From: DASRIA01 sp963816975
GTDB lineage: Bacteria > Actinomycetota > Thermoleophilia > Solirubrobacterales > JBBDJG01
DNA length: 64,000 nt
Assembly: GCA_963816975.1 (NCBI GenBank)
Contig: CAWFMD010000001.1
Span: forward strand, 62,001-126,000
Reading direction: 5' to 3'
Of this stretch, positions 61,301 to 64,000 are shown piece by piece. A program made the position numbers and the translations under genes. A model generated the notes under the pieces. That model was not told the DNA's origin. It saw nothing but the letters and a program-made list of their open reading frames with translations, and did no database searches. Every line of letters begins with the position of its first letter. Positions within the stretch are counted from its first letter, which is position 1.

Positions 61301-62781
61301 GACGCGCGGTCATCGGCGCGCTGCTCGGGATGCTCGCCCTTGTTCCGTCCGCAGACGCCGCCTATCCAGGTCAGAACGGCAAGATCGCGTACGCGGTGGT
61401 CGGCGGTCTGAAGACCATGAATCCGGACGGCACGGGCCAGGCCCAACTCACCACCGGTGACGACGTCGATCCGGTGTGGTCGCCGAACGGGCAGCGCGTC
61501 GCGTTCGTCCGTCGCCACACAGCGGTCCCGTGCTCGCCGTGCATGCAATCGATTTACGTCGTCAATGCCGATGGCACCGGCGAGTCACCCGTCACCGCAC
61601 AGGTCCCGAACCAGCTCCGTACTCCCACCTGGTCATCCGATAGCCAGCGGCTCGCTTACACGGTCCATGCCGGCGGGCAGCTCGACATCTGGGTCGTAGA
61701 CGCGAACGGGTCCAACCTCACGCAGATCACCGACACACCCGCGGATGAGGCGAACCTCTCCTGGTCCCCGGACGGCACACGGATCGCCTATGAGCAGATC
61801 GACATCTTTGGGATCCGGCCGGACGGGAGCGATCCCCGCGTGCTCCTCACGGGCGATTTCTTCTTCTGGCCGGATTGGTCGCCCGACGCCCAGAGCATGG
61901 TCTTCGCGACGTTCTACGACTGCGACGGCGATTCGTGCTTGGACATCTCCACCCGCCGGCTCGACGGGAGCGGCGGGACACACGTGACCGGCAGCGACCA
62001 GGACCCCATCGCAACGTTTGGCCCCCCATCGTGGTCCCCGGATGGCACTCGCATCGTGCTCACCGAGGGCGGAAGAATCGTCACCCGCAACCTGAACGGC
62101 ACGGGTCTCATTAACACTGGCGTGACGGGCCAGGGTCCCGACTGGCAACCCCTTCCCGATAGCTCCTCTTCCACCTACGCTCGCCCCAAGGGTGCCACCC
62201 CTATGTACCTCTCGCTGGTCCCGGCCTACAACCCCTGCACGGCCTCCAACCGCACGCACGGCCCGCCGCTTGCCTTTCCCTCCTGCAACCCACCCGCTCC
62301 CGGATCATCCAACCTCACCGTGGGCGTGGGGGACGGCAGTCCGGCCCTGTCGCGGTCGGTCGGCTCGCTGCGCATGCGCGTGCTCACGGGCGCCCCAGGG
62401 GGGCCCGACGACACCGACGTGCAGCTCACCTTCAGCCTCACGAACGTGATGAAGGCCTCGAACCTGTCGGAGTACACCGGCGAGCTTCGGCCCCAGATCG
62501 AAGCTCGCCTGACCGACAAGGAGGGCGCCGTCTCCTCGACGACCCAGGACTTCCCGCTTTCCTGGAGCGTTCCCTGCGCCACCACGTCCGATCCCCAGGT
62601 CGCCTCCGCCTGCACGCTCGACACGACCCTCGACGCGGTCATCCCCGGCGCCGCCGCGGAGGGCACGCGCGCGATCTGGGCGCTCGACAAGCTGCGCGTC
62701 TACGACGGCGGCCCGGACGGCGATGCCGACACCGTCGGCGACAACTCGCTGTTCGCCACGCAGGGGTTGTTCGTTCCGTGA
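61297..62781 (+). CDS. Secreted TolB-like propeller protein, tandem copy C
   Basis: A 494-residue paralogue. The signal peptide is VIGALLGMLALVPSADAAYPG. Blades include VWSPNGQRVAFVRRH, LSWSPDGTRIAYEQ and a Cys-rich loop (VPCSPCMQSI). The C-terminal domain is THGPPLAFPSCNPP to FATQGLFVP, with PGGPDDTDVQLTFSLTNVM. GTG 61297 overlaps the copy B stop. Its last 110 bases are almost identical to those of copy B. Confidence 0.83.
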   Translation: MRRAVIGALLGMLALVPSADAAYPGQNGKIAYAVVGGLKTMNPDGTGQAQLTTGDDVDPVWSPNGQRVAFVRRHTAVPCSPCMQSIYVVNADGTGESPVTAQVPNQLRTPTWSSDSQRLAYTVHAGGQLDIWVVDANGSNLTQITDTPADEANLSWSPDGTRIAYEQIDIFGIRPDGSDPRVLLTGDFFFWPDWSPDAQSMVFATFYDCDGDSCLDISTRRLDGSGGTHVTGSDQDPIATFGPPSWSPDGTRIVLTEGGRIVTRNLNGTGLINTGVTGQGPDWQPLPDSSSSTYARPKGATPMYLSLVPAYNPCTASNRTHGPPLAFPSCNPPAPGSSNLTVGVGDGSPALSRSVGSLRMRVLTGAPGGPDDTDVQLTFSLTNVMKASNLSEYTGELRPQIEARLTDKEGAVSSTTQDFPLSWSVPCATTSDPQVASACTLDTTLDAVIPGAAAEGTRAIWALDKLRVYDGGPDGDADTVGDNSLFATQGLFVP

Positions 62782-62856
62782 CGACACTCCGCGCCGCCGG
62801 TCGCCGTGGTCACTACAGCCAGGGGCGGAAAAGCTGACCACAGCGGGCTCTGGTTC

Positions 62857-62887
62857 GCGCCGGCCAGCGCCCCATTGGCACCGGCGC
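62857..62887 (+). terminator. Possible terminator after the propeller operon
   Basis: GCGCCGG (62857-62863) pairs with CCGGCGC (62881-62887), with CCAG/TTGG pairing inside. There is no T-run. It lies 75 bases after copy C and 17 before the CopD-like gene. Confidence 0.4.
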
Positions 62888-62904
62888 ACCTATCCTCGGC
62901 GGCG

Positions 62905-63411
62905 ATGCTGCTCGCCGCGGACACGCTGGTTCGCTCCCTGCACCTGATCGGCGCCGCCGTGTGGGCCGGCGGGATGGTGATGCTGGCGCTCGCGGTCGGC
63001 GCGGCGCGTCGCACGGTCGCCGAGCACGAGCGGATCGCGTTGTTTCGCGCGCTCGGGCGGCGCTTCGCGGTCGCCGGCGGGATCGCGATGGTGGTCCTGA
63101 TCGCGACCGGCACCGACATGGCGGCCGACCGGCTGGCCGCCTTCGGCGATCTGTTCGACACCGACTACGGGCAGCGGCTGCTCGCGAAGGTGGTGCTCGT
63201 GGCCGTGGTGATCGGGCTCACCCTGTTCCACAGCCTCGTGCAAGGGCCGGCACTCTCGGCGCTGCGCCAGGAGGCCGTCGCGTATCCCGACGACAAGGAC
63301 CTGCGCAGCGAGATCAGGCGCCGCGCCGCCCTGTCGGGGATCGTCTCGGCCGTGAACCTGGTCCTGACCCTCGCGATCCTGGTGCTCGCCGCCCGGCTCG
63401 TGACCGGTTAG
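62905..63411 (+). CDS. CopD-like membrane protein
   Basis: A 168-residue membrane protein with four hydrophobic helices: LHLIGAAVWAGGMVMLALAV, FAVAGGIAMVVLIATGT, LLAKVVLVAVVIGLTLFHSLV and GIVSAVNLVLTLAILVLAARL. The HLIGAAVWAGG motif and the later FHS carry histidines placed as in CopD/YcnJ-type copper proteins. Copper transport is plausible, not proved. ATG 62905 opens the first helix; a longer frame reaches 62806. It is followed by a strong hairpin. Confidence 0.75.
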   Translation: MLLAADTLVRSLHLIGAAVWAGGMVMLALAVGAARRTVAEHERIALFRALGRRFAVAGGIAMVVLIATGTDMAADRLAAFGDLFDTDYGQRLLAKVVLVAVVIGLTLFHSLVQGPALSALRQEAVAYPDDKDLRSEIRRRAALSGIVSAVNLVLTLAILVLAARLVTG

Positions 63412-63423
63412 CCGGCGAACTTT

Positions 63424-63458
63424 GGCGATCAGGGACCGCCATGCGGACCGGGATCGCC
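63424..63458 (+). terminator. Strong double hairpin between copD-like gene and rpmE
   Basis: GGCGATC (63424-63430) pairs with GATCGCC (63452-63458), and GGACCGC/GCGGACC (63433-63439, 63443-63449) pair inside around CAT with one mismatch. It may terminate the upstream gene or act in the rpmE leader, which ends 53 bases later. Confidence 0.55.
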
Positions 63459-63511
63459 ATCGTTCGGCAGCGGGGCGGGCGGGCGCCGGCCGTCGCTACA
63501 CTCAGACGACG

Positions 63512-63724
63512 ATGAAGACCGATATCCACCCCGAGTATGTCGAGGCCCACGTGCGCTGCACGTGCGGCAACGAGTTCACCACCCGCTCCACCCAGCCGGA
63601 GCTGCGCTTGGAGATCTGCTCCGAGTGCCACCCGTTCTACACGGGCAAGCAGAAGCTGGTGGACACGGGCGGCCGGGTCGAGCGCTTCCAGCGCCGCGCG
63701 GCCAAGCGCAAGGCCTCAGGCTAG
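63512..63724 (+). CDS. rpmE: 50S ribosomal protein L31, zinc-binding type
   Basis: A 70-residue ribosomal protein: DIHPEYVEAHVRCTCGNEF, then EICSECHPFYTGKQKL. Cys16, Cys18, Cys36 and Cys39 form the zinc site of the C+ form. The basic tail FQRRAAKRKASG is typical. A DUF1385 gene follows, a neighbour seen often near rpmE and prfA. Confidence 0.97.
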   Translation: MKTDIHPEYVEAHVRCTCGNEFTTRSTQPELRLEICSECHPFYTGKQKLVDTGGRVERFQRRAAKRKASG

Positions 63725-63790
63725 GTTCAGCCCCTCCCCCCGGGGGCCGATTACCATGGGTGGACCCTGGGGAGGGATCCCCGAGCCCTG

Positions 63791-64000
63791 ATGAGCGCTG
63801 ATCCGACCAACAAGCCGCCGACCGCCAACGGCGCTCCCGATACGGGCGCCGAGGTGAGGCTCGCGGACGGGCGCCTGATGCCCGCAAAGGATGCCCCGAT
63901 CGGCGGCCAGGCAGTGCTCGAGGGCGTGATGATGCGCGGTGTCTCGACCTGGGCGGTGGCGGTGCGGATGCCGGTGGGCACGCCCGCCGAGAACGGCTCT
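63791..64000 (+). CDS. DUF1385 family protein, 5' portion only
   Basis: The first 70 codons of a gene that runs off the window. Residues 1-35 are polar (ADPTNKPPTANGAPDTG). The family signature IGGQAVLEGVMMRG follows at about residues 37-50. In other bacteria it continues as a polytopic membrane protein (YqhQ-like) of unknown function, next to rpmE/prfA. ATG 63791 is the start. Confidence 0.88.
   Translation, partial: MSADPTNKPPTANGAPDTGAEVRLADGRLMPAKDAPIGGQAVLEGVMMRGVSTWAVAVRMPVGTPAENGS

Overview
The window is one continuous stretch of a high-GC bacterial chromosome with short intergenic gaps, many GTG/TTG starts and frequent 4-base stop/start overlaps. Gene content points to a deep-branching actinobacterium, most likely class Thermoleophilia (Solirubrobacterales-like). 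The pointers are an isobutyryl-CoA mutase, a Get3-like ATPase pair, a glucan/methylglucose-polysaccharide gene run in the order known from mycobacteria, secreted RPSPAM-type proteins, and several secreted TolB-like propeller proteins. This placement is inference from gene content. No rRNA, tRNA, CRISPR array or intact insertion sequence was found.

Layout. 1-10 kb: end of an unknown gene, a TrpB2-type enzyme, a lysyl-oxidase-family exported protein, a GT-C membrane glycosyltransferase diverging from UDP-sulfoquinovose synthase, an RTX-repeat protein, a PadR regulator and a carotenoid oxygenase. 10-18 kb: a short membrane peptide, an SDR dehydrogenase, a peroxiredoxin-like gene interrupted by an in-frame TGA that reads as selenocysteine, an ergothioneine operon (egtB-egtD-reductase), glpX and moeA. 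18-30 kb: primary sigma factor, PilT, an HxlR regulator, two paralogous secreted proteins, a Get3-like ATPase pair, and parA overlapping ftsZ. 30-37 kb: gamma-glutamyltransferase, a Lon-N domain protein, and a polysaccharide cluster (two methyltransferases, GH57 branching enzyme, GT4, hexapeptide acyltransferase). 37-58 kb: acyl-CoA metabolism (meaB, enoyl-CoA hydratase, two acyl-CoA dehydrogenases, thiolase, icmA, icmB, acyl-CoA ligase, etfBA, ETF-quinone oxidoreductase), interspersed with pepA, phzF, a HAD phosphatase, two cupredoxins and a FetAB-type exporter. 58-64 kb: three tandem propeller proteins plus the scar of a fourth, a CopD-like membrane protein, rpmE and the start of a DUF1385 gene.

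How the genes fit together. Acyl-CoA dehydrogenases would pass electrons through EtfBA to the ETF-quinone oxidoreductase. The acyl-CoA ligase, hydratase and thiolase complete beta-oxidation. The split coenzyme B12 mutase (icmA and icmB, about 6 kb apart) with MeaB links branched and linear acyl-CoA pools, for example from valine. Ergothioneine synthesis and the predicted selenoprotein point to thiol/selenol redox defence. The most notable observations are the UxxC selenoprotein with a SECIS-like hairpin 17 nt after the TGA, the isobutyryl-type residues in the mutase, the parA-ftsZ pair, an ETF-QO lacking one expected cluster cysteine, and the propeller family with a shared C-terminal domain and a decayed copy.
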